64,000 bases of DNA. Origin: Anaeromyxobacter terrae (GTDB lineage Bacteria; Myxococcota; Myxococcia; Myxococcales; Anaeromyxobacteraceae). The translations under genes were made by a program, and so were the position numbers. Below the pieces are notes generated by a model. That model ran no database searches and was not told the DNA's origin. It was given only the letters and a program-made list of their open reading frames with translations. Location: contig NZ_JALCYY010000017.1 of the NCBI RefSeq assembly GCF_022690685.1, positions 28,107 to 92,106 on the forward strand. The letters run 5' to 3'. Numbering within the stretch: position 1 is the stretch's first letter; each line of letters opens with the position of its first letter. Shown here piece by piece: positions 18,413 to 28,512 of this stretch.

Positions 18413-19285
18413 CTACTCCCCCTCGCGCGGCGGCAGGGCGTCCGGATCGACCGGCCCGACCTTCATCCAGTGGAAGAATCCGGCGACCACGACGGACACC
18501 ATCGTGAGCACGCCGAGCGTACGGGCGAAGCCGCTGCGCCAGAGGCCGACGAGCGGCGAGATGCTCGCCTCGCGCGGCATCCGGTACAGCGCCGGATCGC
18601 CGTGCGGCATCACGTATACGACGTGCGTCCCGCCCACCCCCGAGGGATCGTACACGGCCGCCTTGTCGAAGCCGCGCTCCTTCAGATCCACGAGCCGCGC
18701 GTTCGCGATGTCGATCATGTCCTCCTTCGTCCCGAAGCTGAGCGCCTGGGTCGGACAGGTCTTGATGCAGGCCGGCTCGAGCCCGACCCCGACGCGGTCG
18801 GAGCAGAGCGTGCACTTGTAGGCCTTGCCGTCCGTCACGCCGTAGCGCGGGATGTTGAACGGGCAGCCGGTCTGGCAGTAGCCACAGCCGATGCAGTTGT
18901 CCTGCTGGAAGTCGACGATGCCGTTCGAGTACTGCACGATCGCGCCCGGCGCGGGACACGCCTTCAGGCAGCCGGGGTCCGCGCAGTGGAGGCACCCGTC
19001 CTTCACGATGAGCCACTGCAGGCCCTTGTCCGCGAGCTCCTCCTCGTAGAAGCGCATCACCGTCCAGGAGCGGTCGGTGAGCTCGATGGGGTTGTTGTAC
19101 GTGCCGTTCGTGAGGCCGACCTCGTCGCGGAGGTCGTTCCACTCCATGCACGCGGCCTGGCAGGCCTTGCAGCCGATGCAGCGCGAGATGTCGATGAGCT
19201 TCGCGACCTCGGTGTGCTTGCGCACGTCGGGAGCCCGCGTCTGGCTCGCGGAACGGCGGCGGATGTCGAGCGATTCGAGCGCCAT
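18413..19285 (-). CDS. fdhH: Formate dehydrogenase iron-sulfur (beta) subunit
   Basis: The 290-residue protein carries four 4Fe-4S motifs ([27 protein letters not shown] and CTLCSDR with paired downstream Cys). A C-terminal TM helix follows near residues 250-275 ([16 protein letters not shown]), as in FdnH. It relays electrons from the molybdopterin subunit to cytochrome b. It begins 10 bases after the end of fdhG. Confidence 0.92.
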   Translation of the reverse strand: MALESLDIRRRSASQTRAPDVRKHTEVAKLIDISRCIGCKACQAACMEWNDLRDEVGLTNGTYNNPIELTDRSWTVMRFYEEELADKGLQWLIVKDGCLHCADPGCLKACPAPGAIVQYSNGIVDFQQDNCIGCGYCQTGCPFNIPRYGVTDGKAYKCTLCSDRVGVGLEPACIKTCPTQALSFGTKEDMIDIANARLVDLKERGFDKAAVYDPSGVGGTHVVYVMPHGDPALYRMPREASISPLVGLWRSGFARTLGVLTMVSVVVAGFFHWMKVGPVDPDALPPREGE

Positions 19286-19295
19286 GGCCGCCTCC

Positions 19296-22200
19296 TCACG
19301 CCACCCCGAGCTTCTCGACGTTCACCGTGAACGCCTTGAACTCGGGGGTCTGGACGTTCGCGTCTCCCACCGCGGGCGTGAGCGTGTTGGCGAGGTACCC
19401 GGGTTTGGTGAGCCCCTCGAACCCCCAGTGGATGGGGATGCCCACCGTGTGGATCGTCCTCCCCGCCACCGTGAGCGGCCGGATCCGCTTCGTCACCACC
19501 GCCTTCGCCACGATCTCGCCGCGGTTCGAGCGCACGCGGATCCGCTCCCCGTCGCGGATCCCCTTCTCCTTCGCGAGCGCCTCCCCGATCTCCACGAACT
19601 GCTCGGGTTGGAGGATGGCCGGGATGCGCGCGTGCTTCGTCCAGAAGTGGAAGTGCTCGGTGAGCCGGTACGTCGTCGCGGCGTACGGGAACTTCTCCGA
19701 GGTGCCGAGCGCCGCCTTGTCCCCCGCGAAGATGCGCGCCGCAGGGTTCGTGCTCGCGACGGCCCGCTCGTGGAGCGGGTTCTTCGCGAGTGGGCTCTCG
19801 AAGGGCTCGTAGTGCTCCGGGAACGGGCCGTCGGTCAGCTTGTCCGCGCCGAACAGGCGCCCGACGCCCTCCGGGTTCATGATGAACGGCGCCATCCCCG
19901 ACTCGGATGCGGGAGGCTGGTCCACCTTGAAGTCGGGCACGTCGGGGCCGACCCACTTCTCGCCGTTCCACTTCACGAGCGCGCGGCGCGGATCCCAGGG
20001 CTTGCCCGTGGGATCGCACGATGCGCCGTTGTAGAGGACCCGCCGGTTGGCCGGCCACGACCACGCCCACGAGGGCGTGAGCCCGAGCCCGCTGGGATCG
20101 GCGGTCTCCCGGCGCGCCATGTTGTTCTTGTCGGTGTAGCTGCCCGTGTAGATCCAGCAGCCCGCCGCGGTGGAGCCGTCGTCGGTGAGCTGGCCGAACG
20201 TGGTGAGCTGGTCACCGCGCTTGACCACGATCTTCGTCTTGTCCTTCGGATCGGGGAGGTCGGCCAGCGCCCAGCCGTTGTACTCGCGCGCGAGCTCCTC
20301 GGCCGACGGTCGGCTCGCGACCGCGTACGGCCAGGCCAGCTTCACCATGGGGTCCGGGAACGCGCCGCCCTCTTTCGCGTAGAGGGTCCGGATCCGGTGG
20401 AAGAGCTCGCCGAGGATCTCGAGATCCGTCTTCGCATCGCCCGGCGGCTCCGCGCCCTTGTAGTGCCACTGCAGCCAGCGGCCCGAGTTCGTCAGCGAGC
20501 CGTCCTCCTCGGCGAAGCAGCCGGACGGCAGGCGGAACACCTCCGTCTCGATCTTCGCGGGGTCCACCGGGTTGAGCTCGCCCGCGTTCCTCCAGAACGT
20601 GGAGGTCTCGGTGACGAGCGGGTCGATCACCACGAGGAACTTGAGCTTCGAGAGCGCCTCGAGGTTTTTCGCCTTGTGCGGCGCCGAGGCGAGGATGTTG
20701 AAGCCCTGGCAGATGTAGCCGTTCACCTTCCCCTGGTGCATGAGCTCGAAGACGGTGAGGATGTCGTAGACCTTGTCCAGCTTCGGCAGGTACTCGTAGG
20801 CCCACTGGTTGTCCTTCGTCGCGGCGCCTCCCCACCACGCCTTCTGCAGCGACACGAAGAACTTGGGGTAGTTCTGCCAGTAGCTCATCTGCCCCGGACG
20901 CAGCGGCTTCAGCGTGCGCGCGGCGAGGTAGGTGTCCACGTCCTTGTCCGCCTCCTTCGGCACCGTCAGGTAGCCGGGGAGCAGGTCGGAGAGGACTCCC
21001 ACGTCCGTGAGCCCCTGGATGTTCGAGTGGCCGCGCAGCGCGTTCACGCCGCCCCCCGCCATCCCCACGTTGCCGAGGAGGAGCTGGATCATCGCCATCG
21101 CGCGGATGTTCTGGGTCCCGACGGTGTGCTGGGTCCAGCCGAGCGCGTAGAGGCTCGTCATGGTCCGGTCGGCGGGCGCGGTGGACGCGATCGTCTTGCA
21201 GACCTCGAGGAACTCCTCCTTCCTGGCGCCCGTGATCGAGGAGACGACCTCCGGCGTGTAGCGGGAGTAGTGCTTCTTGAGGAGCTGGTAGACGCAGCGC
21301 GGATCCTGGAGCGTGGGATCCACCTTGGCGTAGCCGTCCGGCCCGAGCTCGTACACCCAGGTCGACTTGTCGTACTTGCGGCCGGCCTCGTCGTAGCCGG
21401 AGAAGAGCCCGTCGTCGAAGTGGAAGTCGGCGCGCACGATGAACGCCGCGTTCGTGTACGACTTCACGTACTCGTGCTGGATGGCGTCGTTCGAGAGCAG
21501 GTAGTTCATGACGCCGCCCAGGAACGCGATGTCGGTCCCGGGGCGGATCTGGACGAACTGATCGGCGACGGCGGCCGTCCGGGTGAAGCGCGGATCGATC
21601 ACGATGAGCCGCGCCTTGTTGTGCGCCTTCGCCTCCGTCACCCACTTGAAGCCGCAGGGGTGCGCCTCCGCGGGGTTGCCGCCCATCACGACGATGACGT
21701 TGGCGTTCTTGATGTCCGCCCAGTGGTTCGTCATCGCGCCACGGCCAAACGAGGGGGCCAGACCGGCCACCGTGGGGCCGTGTCAAACACGTGCTTGGTT
21801 ATCCATGGCGGTCATGCCCATGGACCGGAAGATCTTGTGCGTGAGGTAGCCCGTCTCGTTGGACGAGGCGCTCGCCGCCAGCAACCCGACGGTGGTCCAG
21901 CGATTCACCGTCACGCCCGCGGCGTTCTTCGCGACGAAGTTCTTGTCGCGATCGTCCTTCATGAGGCGCGCGATGCGGTCGAGCGCCCACTCCCAGGTGA
22001 CGCGCTGCCATTCGCTGGCGCCGGGCGCGCGGTACTCGGGGAACTTGAGCCGGTGCGGGCTGTTCACGAAGTCGATGAGGCTCGCGCCCTTCGGACAGAG
22101 CGTGCCGCGGTTCACGGGGTGATCCGGATCACCCTCGATGTGCACGAGCTTGAGGTGCGCGTTCTTCGACCGATCGCCGAGGCCGTACATGATGACGCCG

Positions 22201-22370
22201 CAGCTGACCGAGCAGTACGGGCAGGTGTTCCGCGTCTGCGTCGTCGAGGCGAGCTTGAAGTTGCGAACGTCGGCGAGGACGCGGTCGGGGGCGAACCCGA
22301 GCGCGCCGAGGCTCGTGGCCCCGATCCCCGACGTGGTGAGCTTGAGAAACTGGCGTCGAGACAGGTTCAT
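19296..22370 (-). CDS. fdhG: Formate dehydrogenase catalytic subunit, selenocysteine protein
   Basis: The gene oxidises formate at a bis-MGD molybdenum or tungsten centre. Conceptual translation needs the in-frame TGA at 21785-21783 to be read as selenocysteine; the two flanking open frames are in the same phase and give 1024 residues, close to E. coli FdnG. Sec falls at residue 196 within [22 protein letters not shown], matching the FdnG active site. The N-terminus has a twin-arginine signal (SRRQFLK) and a 4Fe-4S motif (CPYCSVSCG...CPKG). TorD-like chaperones and sel genes are not in the window. It leads an operon with fdhH, fdhI and fdhE. Confidence 0.95.
21750..21785 (-). promoter_or_regulatory. 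Selenocysteine codon and bacterial SECIS hairpin of fdhG
   Basis: The UGA codon is at 21785-21783. Downstream on the minus strand, GGCC (21768-21765) and GGCC (21759-21756) pair around the loop GGTCT, with extension of the stem on both sides. The loop sequence and its position match the E. coli fdhF/fdnG SECIS, where GGUCU is bound by SelB. Confidence 0.85.
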
Positions 22371-22688
22371 GGAGGGTCTCCGGGATCGCCCCTAGTGCCG
22401 TCCACGAATGCTCTCGCCGGCTGCGGCAGAAGGTCGCGGAATTTTGGGGAATCCTGCTCCGGGACCAAATTGTGCTCATCGGCCCGCCGGCATGACGCAT
22501 CGCGACGCGCGTCGCGGGAGGATCGCCGGGTCGGGCGCCGCCCCGCGCGCTCGCCGTACCGACTGCCGGCCGGAGCACGAGCTCCCGCCGCACGAGAAGC
22601 GCTGTCATCCAGCCTTTTCCCGGCGCACGCCGTCGGCGAGCGCCCGTGGGCTCGCGGCTCCGGCCGGGGCGTCGTATCCTGCGCCGGC
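22371..22688. other. Divergent intergenic region between fdhG and the aminotransferase
   Basis: These 318 bases contain no supported gene on either strand. The stretch near 22435-22480 is more AT-rich than its surroundings and probably carries the fdhG promoter. I see no clear sigma-54 (GG-N10-GC) or FNR-type site, so the regulator is not identified. Confidence 0.4.
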
Positions 22689-24062
22689 ATGGTCGTCCGA
22701 ATCGAAGACGTCGCGCCGGTGGTGCGCGAGGCGCAGTACGCCGTCCGAGGCCCGATCGTCGCCCGCGCGCAGGAGCTCGAGCGCCAGGGCCGCGAGGTCA
22801 TCTACTGCAACATCGGGAACCCGCAGGCCCTCGGGCAGCGGCCGCTCTCGTGGGTTCGTCAGGTGCTGGCGCTCGCGGAGTACCCGGAGCTCCTCGAGCG
22901 CGTGCCCGCCGGGACCTTCCCTGCCGACGCCGTCGAGGTCGCCCGCGAGGTGCTGCGCGCCTCCCAGCACGGCCTGGGCGCGTACACCGAGAGCAAGGGC
23001 TTACGCTTCGTGCGCGAGGCGGTGGCGGACTTCATCCGCGCGCGCGACGGCATCGCCTCGGATCCCGAGGCGATCTTCCTCACCGACGGCGCGAGCAAGG
23101 GCGTCCAGTCGGTGCTCCGGCTCCTCATCGCCGACGGCCGCGACGGCGCGCTCATCCCCACCCCGCAGTACCCGCTCTACTCGGCGACCCTCACGCTCTA
23201 CGGCGGTGCGGCGGTGCCCTACCCGCTCGACGAGAGCGCGGACTGGGGGCTCTCGCTCGGCGACCTCGAGCGCGCGTACGACGAGGCCCGGGCGCGCGGG
23301 ATCCGCCCGCGGGCCATCTGCGTCATCAACCCGGGCAACCCGACCGGCGCGGTGCTCGACGAGAAGAACGTCGAGGGCGTGCTCCGCTTCGCGCGCGAGC
23401 GCGGGCTCGCGGTGCTGGCCGACGAGGTCTACCAGGCCAACGTCTACCTCCCCGGCGACCGGTTCGTCTCGTTCGCGAGCGTGCTGGAGCGGCTCGGCCT
23501 GCGCGACGTCTCGCTCTTCAGCTTCCACTCCGTCTCGAAGGGCTATCTGGGCGAGTGCGGGCACCGCGGCGGCTACCTCGAGTGCCGCAACGTCCCCGCG
23601 CCGGTGATGGACGAGATCACGAAGCTGCAGTCGATCGCGCTGTGCGCGAACACGGTGGGGCAGATCGTGACCTACCTGCTCGTGCGGCCGCCGCGGCCGG
23701 GCGAGCCGTCCCACGCGACGTTCGTGCGCGAGCGGGGCGAGGTCCTCGAGAGCCTCCGCCGCCGCGCCGGGCTCGTGGAGCGCGGCCTCAACCGCATCGC
23801 GGGGATCTCGTGCAACCGGGTGGCGGGCGCGATGTACGCGTTCCCGCGGATCACCCTGCCCGAGGGCGCGACCGACGACGAGTGGTGCCTCGCCCTGCTC
23901 GAGGAGACCGGCATCTGCGTGGTGCCCGGCTCCGGCTTCGGCCAGCAGGCCGGCACCTGGCACTTCCGGACCACCATCCTGCCGCCCGTCGACAAGCTCG
24001 AGGCGGTGGTGGAGCGGATCGGCCGCTTCCACGCGAGCTTCTGCGAGCGGCGCGGGCGTTAG
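22689..24062 (+). CDS. PLP-dependent aminotransferase, class I/II (alanine aminotransferase-like)
   Basis: The 457-residue protein has the fold-type I signatures: GAYTESKGLRFVREAVADFI, NPGNPTGAVL, a DEVYQANVY Asp/Tyr pair for the cofactor, and the Schiff-base Lys in SFHSVSKGYLGECGHRGGY. CGHRGGY and CLALLEETGICVVPGSGFGQ are typical of the alanine/glutamate:pyruvate aminotransferase branch. It would exchange amino groups between alanine and 2-oxoglutarate in the cytoplasm. It is monocistronic. Confidence 0.85.
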   Translation: MVVRIEDVAPVVREAQYAVRGPIVARAQELERQGREVIYCNIGNPQALGQRPLSWVRQVLALAEYPELLERVPAGTFPADAVEVAREVLRASQHGLGAYTESKGLRFVREAVADFIRARDGIASDPEAIFLTDGASKGVQSVLRLLIADGRDGALIPTPQYPLYSATLTLYGGAAVPYPLDESADWGLSLGDLERAYDEARARGIRPRAICVINPGNPTGAVLDEKNVEGVLRFARERGLAVLADEVYQANVYLPGDRFVSFASVLERLGLRDVSLFSFHSVSKGYLGECGHRGGYLECRNVPAPVMDEITKLQSIALCANTVGQIVTYLLVRPPRPGEPSHATFVRERGEVLESLRRRAGLVERGLNRIAGISCNRVAGAMYAFPRITLPEGATDDEWCLALLEETGICVVPGSGFGQQAGTWHFRTTILPPVDKLEAVVERIGRFHASFCERRGR

Positions 24063-24153
24063 CGGGGGAGACTGCGACCGAAGGCATCGCCGGACGGATA
24101 CGCCAGCGGCGCGACCGCTTCATGCCCGCGTCCTATCGGCTCGCGGCCGCAAC

Positions 24154-24210
24154 GCACTCAGGACGTTCCGGTGCTCGCCTACGCCCAATGGCGACGTCCT
24201 CCGTGAGTGC
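24154..24210. repeat. Intergenic inverted repeat
   Basis: GCACTCA-GGACGT at 24154-24166 pairs with ACGTCC at 24194-24199 and TGAGTGC at 24204-24210, with four unpaired bases on the second arm and a loop of about 27 bases. It lies between the converging aminotransferase and the lower-GC gene. It could act as a terminator or be a remnant of a repeat element. Confidence 0.5.
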
Positions 24211-24261
24211 ACGGAGGGTCGCTGCCACGGCTACGCTCGCCAGCCATGCCTCCCCGACCGG

Positions 24262-24732
24262 TCAATCAGCATCCGCACGGCGGGCCCGAACACGCCCCTT
24301 GAAGACGTTGCGGTACCAGTAGGCTTTTGGGTTCGCAAACCACGCTCTATTCCCTTCAGTGAGCAGGTCGGCAAGCTGAGTCATCTCGACGCCATAACGG
24401 AAGAACAGGGCAATCACTTCACGTAAAGACTCGTCGGGCAGGCGCTTGCCCGCGAAAGTGATCAGCAAGGCTCGGCCGCGACCTTGCACGCTCTTCACGC
24501 CAGGGACGCTCTCGACCCATCCGAAGAAGGATCTCTCGTCGCCGTCTGAAAGGAATGCGACGCTTTCAGCGATCAGCACCACGGCTCGATCTCTCTTCAT
24601 CCGGATCTTGGACATCCCAGTGAGGCCCGCCGCGCGCTCCGACTCGGAGCGATTCAAAGAATACCCTGCGGCTGCCATGGTTTCCGCTGCAATAACTCCG
24701 ATCGCTCCCTCAACTTGCGTGGTCGCGATCAC
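24262..24732 (-). CDS. Orphan gene of atypical composition, unknown function
   Basis: The 156-residue product is soluble, with no signal or TM segment, and I recognise no family. The coding sequence is visibly richer in A and T than all neighbours (for example the stretch 24300-24420), which suggests recent acquisition. The GTG at 24732 gives the longest product; an ATG at 24678 is an alternative that would remove 18 residues. Neighbouring bases contain an inverted repeat on the 3' side but no integrase or IS remnant. Confidence 0.5.
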   Translation of the reverse strand: MIATTQVEGAIGVIAAETMAAAGYSLNRSESERAAGLTGMSKIRMKRDRAVVLIAESVAFLSDGDERSFFGWVESVPGVKSVQGRGRALLITFAGKRLPDESLREVIALFFRYGVEMTQLADLLTEGNRAWFANPKAYWYRNVFKGRVRARRADAD

Positions 24733-24838
24733 CGCCGCGGCAGCGTCCGATCGGACCTGGCAACTTTCCGGGTAGTAATGAGTGAGGGCGGTGAGCCGCG
24801 AGTGGCGCCGAGCCCTGCGGACGCGACGCCGCGCGCGA

Positions 24839-26365
24839 TCACGCGCGGATGAGCGAGCGGATCGCGCCGAGCAGGTCGCCGAGCGAGGTGGGCTTGCCCA
24901 GGTGCTGGTCGAAGCCGGCCTCCCGCGCCCGCGCCCGATCCTCCGGGCCGGCGTAGCCGGTCAGCGCCACGAGCGGCAGGTGGCGCAGGGCGGGATCGGC
25001 GCGGACCGCGCGCGCGACGCCGTAGCCGTCGAGCTCACCCGGGAGCCCGATGTCGCAGATGACGAGGTCCGGCGGCCGCCGCCGGGCGGCCGCGAGCCCT
25101 GCTTCGCCGTCGGGCGCGACCGTGACGACCACCCCCTCGAGCTCGAGTGCGTCGCGCAACGTCTCCGCCGCGTCCGCGTTGTCCTCGACGATGAGCACGT
25201 GCGCGGCGCACGCCGCGACACCGGGCGCCTCCCGCGGCGCGGGCGCGCGCGGCGCCGCGGCGAGCGGCAGGCGCACCGCGACCTCCGTCCCTGCCCCCTT
25301 GCCGGCGCTCGTGGCGGCGACCGTCCCGCCGTGCAGCTCGACGAGGCGCTTCACGACGCTGAGCCCGAGGCCGAGCCCGCCGCGGGAGCGTGCGAGGCTG
25401 CGGTCGGCCTGCGAGAACGGCTCGAACAGCCGCGGGAGGACGTCCGCCTCGATCCCCTCCCCCGTGTCGCAGACCTGGAGGAGCGCGGCGCGCCCGGGCC
25501 CTTCTTCGACGCGCACCGTGACCGCGCCGCCGCGCGGCGTGAACTTCGCCGAGTTGGCGAGCAGGTTTCCCACGACCTGCGCGATCCTCGTCTCGTCGCC
25601 CTCCACCGCGACCGGCCCTGGCGGCAGCTGCAGGACGAGGGCGACACCGATCGCGTCGAACCCGGCGCGGTGGTCCTCGACCGCGTCGTGGACCACCCGC
25701 GCGAGATCCAGCGGCTCGCGGCGGAGCTGGATGCGCCCGTGCGTGATCCGCGAGACGTCGAGCAGGTCGTCGACGATGCGCGAGAGATGCCCGATCTGGC
25801 GCTCCATGACCGCGCGAGCCCGCGCGGAACGCACGGGGTCGTCCGGCGCGCGGCCGAGGAGGTGCAGCGCGTTCCGGATGGGCGCGAGGGGGTTGCGGAG
25901 CTCGTGCGACAGGATCCTGAAGAACTCGTCCTTGCGCCGGTCCGCCTCCGCGAGCTGCTCGGCGATCGCGCGAAGGCGCTCCTCGCTCTCCTGTCGCGCG
26001 CGCTCCGCCGCCTTCTCGGAGGTGAGGTCGACGACGAACGCGGCGACGCCATCCTGCTGGATCGAGAGGCCGACGAGGATCGGGACCCGTGTACCGTCGG
26101 GCCGGACGCACTCGCTCTCGTGCCGCCCGGCGAGCTCGGGATGCAACCACTCGGGCGGCCGGGCGGCACCGACCCGGAACCGCTCGGCCTCGAACTCCGC
26201 CCGCGAACGGCCGACGATGCGGAGGTACTCGTCGTTCGCGAACTGAACGGTGGCGTCTCTGCTGATGAAGAGGATGCCGATCGGGGCGTCGTTGGCGAAC
26301 CGCTGGAAGCGGCTCACCTCCGCCTCGATCGCGCTGAGCCGGAGCTGCTGAGCGAGCAGGCTCAT
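24839..26365 (-). CDS. Hybrid sensor histidine kinase: PAS - HisKA - HATPase - receiver
   Basis: The 508-residue cytoplasmic kinase has a PAS domain (about residues 20-120), an H-box with the phospho-accepting His in FRILSHELRNPLAP, and ATP-binding boxes NLLANSAKF (N), DTGEGI (G1) and GLGLGLSVV (G2). A C-terminal receiver domain follows, with acceptor Asp in VICDIGLPG and Lys in HLGKPTS. With no TM segment, it senses an internal signal through PAS. The attached receiver implies a phosphorelay or output by protein interaction. It is an orphan: no partner regulator is adjacent. Confidence 0.92.
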   Translation of the reverse strand: MSLLAQQLRLSAIEAEVSRFQRFANDAPIGILFISRDATVQFANDEYLRIVGRSRAEFEAERFRVGAARPPEWLHPELAGRHESECVRPDGTRVPILVGLSIQQDGVAAFVVDLTSEKAAERARQESEERLRAIAEQLAEADRRKDEFFRILSHELRNPLAPIRNALHLLGRAPDDPVRSARARAVMERQIGHLSRIVDDLLDVSRITHGRIQLRREPLDLARVVHDAVEDHRAGFDAIGVALVLQLPPGPVAVEGDETRIAQVVGNLLANSAKFTPRGGAVTVRVEEGPGRAALLQVCDTGEGIEADVLPRLFEPFSQADRSLARSRGGLGLGLSVVKRLVELHGGTVAATSAGKGAGTEVAVRLPLAAAPRAPAPREAPGVAACAAHVLIVEDNADAAETLRDALELEGVVVTVAPDGEAGLAAARRRPPDLVICDIGLPGELDGYGVARAVRADPALRHLPLVALTGYAGPEDRARAREAGFDQHLGKPTSLGDLLGAIRSLIRA

Positions 26366-26532
26366 GTCTGCTGCCGTGCCTCCGTCCGCCTCTCGCTCCT
26401 GCGCCGGGGCGGCCGCGACGCGCGTGCCGCGCGACCGCGCGCCCGGACGCTCCGTCCGGCAGCCGGCGCACCCGCCCTCGGGCGGAGAGAGGGCGCGGGG
26501 ACCGCGACGGCTCCCGCCGCTGCTTCGGGTAT

Positions 26533-27537
26533 ATGGTCGAGGTGGTGCAACGGCATCTCCTCGAGGTGGACGAGGTCGCGGCGCTGATCCGCGGCGGGGA
26601 GACGCTGCTGCTCGCCGGCGACGAGGGCAGGCTCAGCCTGCTGCCCCGGGGGAAGTGGATCGCGGGGACCATCCCGTACTTCATGAGCGAGGAAGGCGGC
26701 GTGGTGGACCGCCGGCGCGTCTTCGTCGACAGGATCCCCGCGCGCTCGGAGTACGCGGGGATCCGCCGCTACGACGAGACCGGGATCGCGCGGGTGTATT
26801 CCGAGCTGCCGCCAAGCGCGATGGGCGTCGTCATCGCCCCGTACGCGAGCCGCGTGCACCTCGCCTTCGCGATGAACGCGCCCAGGTACGAGAAGTTCGC
26901 CACCGCCCCGCTCTTCGGCTGGATCTCGGGGGTCGACCTCTCCGAGCTCGGCAAGACGCGGCCCAAGGTGTTCGACGGCACCACGGCCGAGGCGCTGGAG
27001 GACCAGGCCGTCGTGATGCACGTCGCCTTCCCCCCGGGCGTGCGCGCGGAGGTGGCGATCCTCAACATCTTCGAGAAGGGGACCGGGCCCGCCATCACCT
27101 TCCCGGCGACCGGCTTCTCCGCGAGCACCGCGGAGATCGACGGCCGGGAGCGCAACTTCGCCGAGTATGTCGAGGAGGCGGGCCTCGACGCGCGCCTGCC
27201 CCTCGTCGCCGACTACTTCGGCGCGGCGATCAACGTGAGCTTCCAGGCCGTCGATCGAGCGCGGGGCGAGGTCCGGTTCTACGCTCCGGTGTTCGCCGGG
27301 GTCCGCTACCACCACGCCCGGCCGGTCGAGGACTACGTGGACGCGTTCGTCTCGGCGCTCCCCACCGGGATCGCCGAGCGTGTCGCGCTCTCGTGCAACT
27401 GCGTCGTGAACTTCGTCAACTCGTCGCTGGAGGGCAGGACCACGGGAGACATCGTCGGCCCCGCCACCTTCGGCGAGATCGCGTACCAGCTCCTGAACCA
27501 GACGATGGTCTATCTCACCGTCTCGGATCGAGGCTGA
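26533..27537 (+). CDS. Conserved protein of unknown function
   Basis: The 334-residue soluble protein has no signal peptide or TM segment. Its N-terminal half contains GGETLLLAGDEGRLSLLPRGKWIAGTIPYF, followed by a mostly beta-rich body; a CNCVVNF segment lies near residue 296. The even charge and compact hydrophobic pattern suggest a folded enzyme or sensor, but I cannot name a family. It diverges from the hybrid kinase gene with 167 bases between them, so shared regulation is possible. Confidence 0.65.
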   Translation: MVEVVQRHLLEVDEVAALIRGGETLLLAGDEGRLSLLPRGKWIAGTIPYFMSEEGGVVDRRRVFVDRIPARSEYAGIRRYDETGIARVYSELPPSAMGVVIAPYASRVHLAFAMNAPRYEKFATAPLFGWISGVDLSELGKTRPKVFDGTTAEALEDQAVVMHVAFPPGVRAEVAILNIFEKGTGPAITFPATGFSASTAEIDGRERNFAEYVEEAGLDARLPLVADYFGAAINVSFQAVDRARGEVRFYAPVFAGVRYHHARPVEDYVDAFVSALPTGIAERVALSCNCVVNFVNSSLEGRTTGDIVGPATFGEIAYQLLNQTMVYLTVSDRG

Positions 27538-27552
27538 CGCTCGCCCTCGCGA

Positions 27553-28512
27553 TCAGAACGGCGGCGAGGGCACGGCCGGACACGCCGAGACGTCGCCCAG
27601 CGAGCAGGGCAAGGCGCCGCCGCAGCTGAACGCGGCGGGGTCGTCCACGTAGACGAGGCAGGCGGTGGGGTCCCAGCACTCGCGGAAGCCGCCCGTCACC
27701 CCGCCCACGGTGCGGAAGCCGACCGCGGCGCGGCCCGCCGACGCGGCGTCGAACGAGGCGGTCACCACGAGCAGGTCGCCCTGGGCGTTCCGGAACGCGT
27801 ACGTGAACTTGCCGCTGCGGTCCGCGTAACCCTCGAAGCGGTAGCCGAACTGCGCGAGCCCGAAGCCGTCCTGGTCGAGCACGAGGCCGATCGTCACCGG
27901 ATCGGCGGACCGGTCGTACTCCACCCCCATCCGTCCGCGCGGCGTGGTCGCGTCGGCCATGCCGAGCGTCCAGAGCGCGTCGAAGTCGAGCCCGAGCGTC
28001 CCCTTCCCCCTCGAGGCGGACGCGCCCTCGAACGAGCCGGCGAGCACCGTGGTCCAGGCGCCGCCGGACGTGACGCGGGCGTCGAACGCGTACGCGAACG
28101 TGGGCGGCGCCTCGGCGCCGTTCGGGAACTGCCGCAGGATCGTCACCCGGAGCTCGCGGCCCGGGTGGCGATCGTCCGGGAACGGCCCCCAGCCGCGGGC
28201 GTCCACCTGCCGCCACGACGGCGGCTCCTTCCGGACGACGTCCACGAGTCCGAGCAGGAACTCGATCGCGCCGTTCAGCCGGTCCGACTCGGGCTTCGCG
28301 CGCAGCCACGTGGCGGCGGGGCGCGTGGGGCAGGCGGCGACCTGCGCCGAGGCGCCGGCGCTGGCCTGCGCGTCCGCCGGGACCTCCACGCGCAGGTCGG
28401 CGCGGCTCGGCACGGCGGCGAGGAAGCGGAGGTCCTCGGTCGAGTAGTCGCCGCAGGCGGCGCAGAGCCCGAGGCACAGCGCGGGAACGATCGCCCTATT
28501 CACCGAGCGCAT
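27553..28512 (-). CDS. Lipoprotein B of the caspase cassette
   Basis: The 319-residue protein has a lipoprotein signal (LCLGLCAAC, Cys near residue 20). The mature part is beta-rich, with a Trp-rich block at about residues 95-135 and C-terminal Cys residues (RECWDPTAC, SCGGALPC, GDVSACP). The phrases RGKGTLGLDF, ECW and GDVSAC recur in the lipoprotein at 31407, so the two are distant paralogues. It overlaps the caspase gene by 17 bases and is the last gene of the cassette. Confidence 0.75.
   Translation of the reverse strand: MRSVNRAIVPALCLGLCAACGDYSTEDLRFLAAVPSRADLRVEVPADAQASAGASAQVAACPTRPAATWLRAKPESDRLNGAIEFLLGLVDVVRKEPPSWRQVDARGWGPFPDDRHPGRELRVTILRQFPNGAEAPPTFAYAFDARVTSGGAWTTVLAGSFEGASASRGKGTLGLDFDALWTLGMADATTPRGRMGVEYDRSADPVTIGLVLDQDGFGLAQFGYRFEGYADRSGKFTYAFRNAQGDLLVVTASFDAASAGRAAVGFRTVGGVTGGFRECWDPTACLVYVDDPAAFSCGGALPCSLGDVSACPAVPSPPF

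Noticed and set aside
21771..21785. Apparent nonsense mutation splitting fdhG into two genes
   Set aside because: The stop is UGA in the exact FdnG selenocysteine position, both halves are in one frame, and a SECIS-like hairpin follows.
19077..22686. Very long plus-strand frame through the formate dehydrogenase operon
   Set aside because: It is antisense to clearly homologous fdh genes; only its last part (from 22689) is the real aminotransferase.
24262..24732. Remnant of an insertion sequence
   Set aside because: No DDE or HUH transposase motif, terminal inverted repeats or target duplication could be found.
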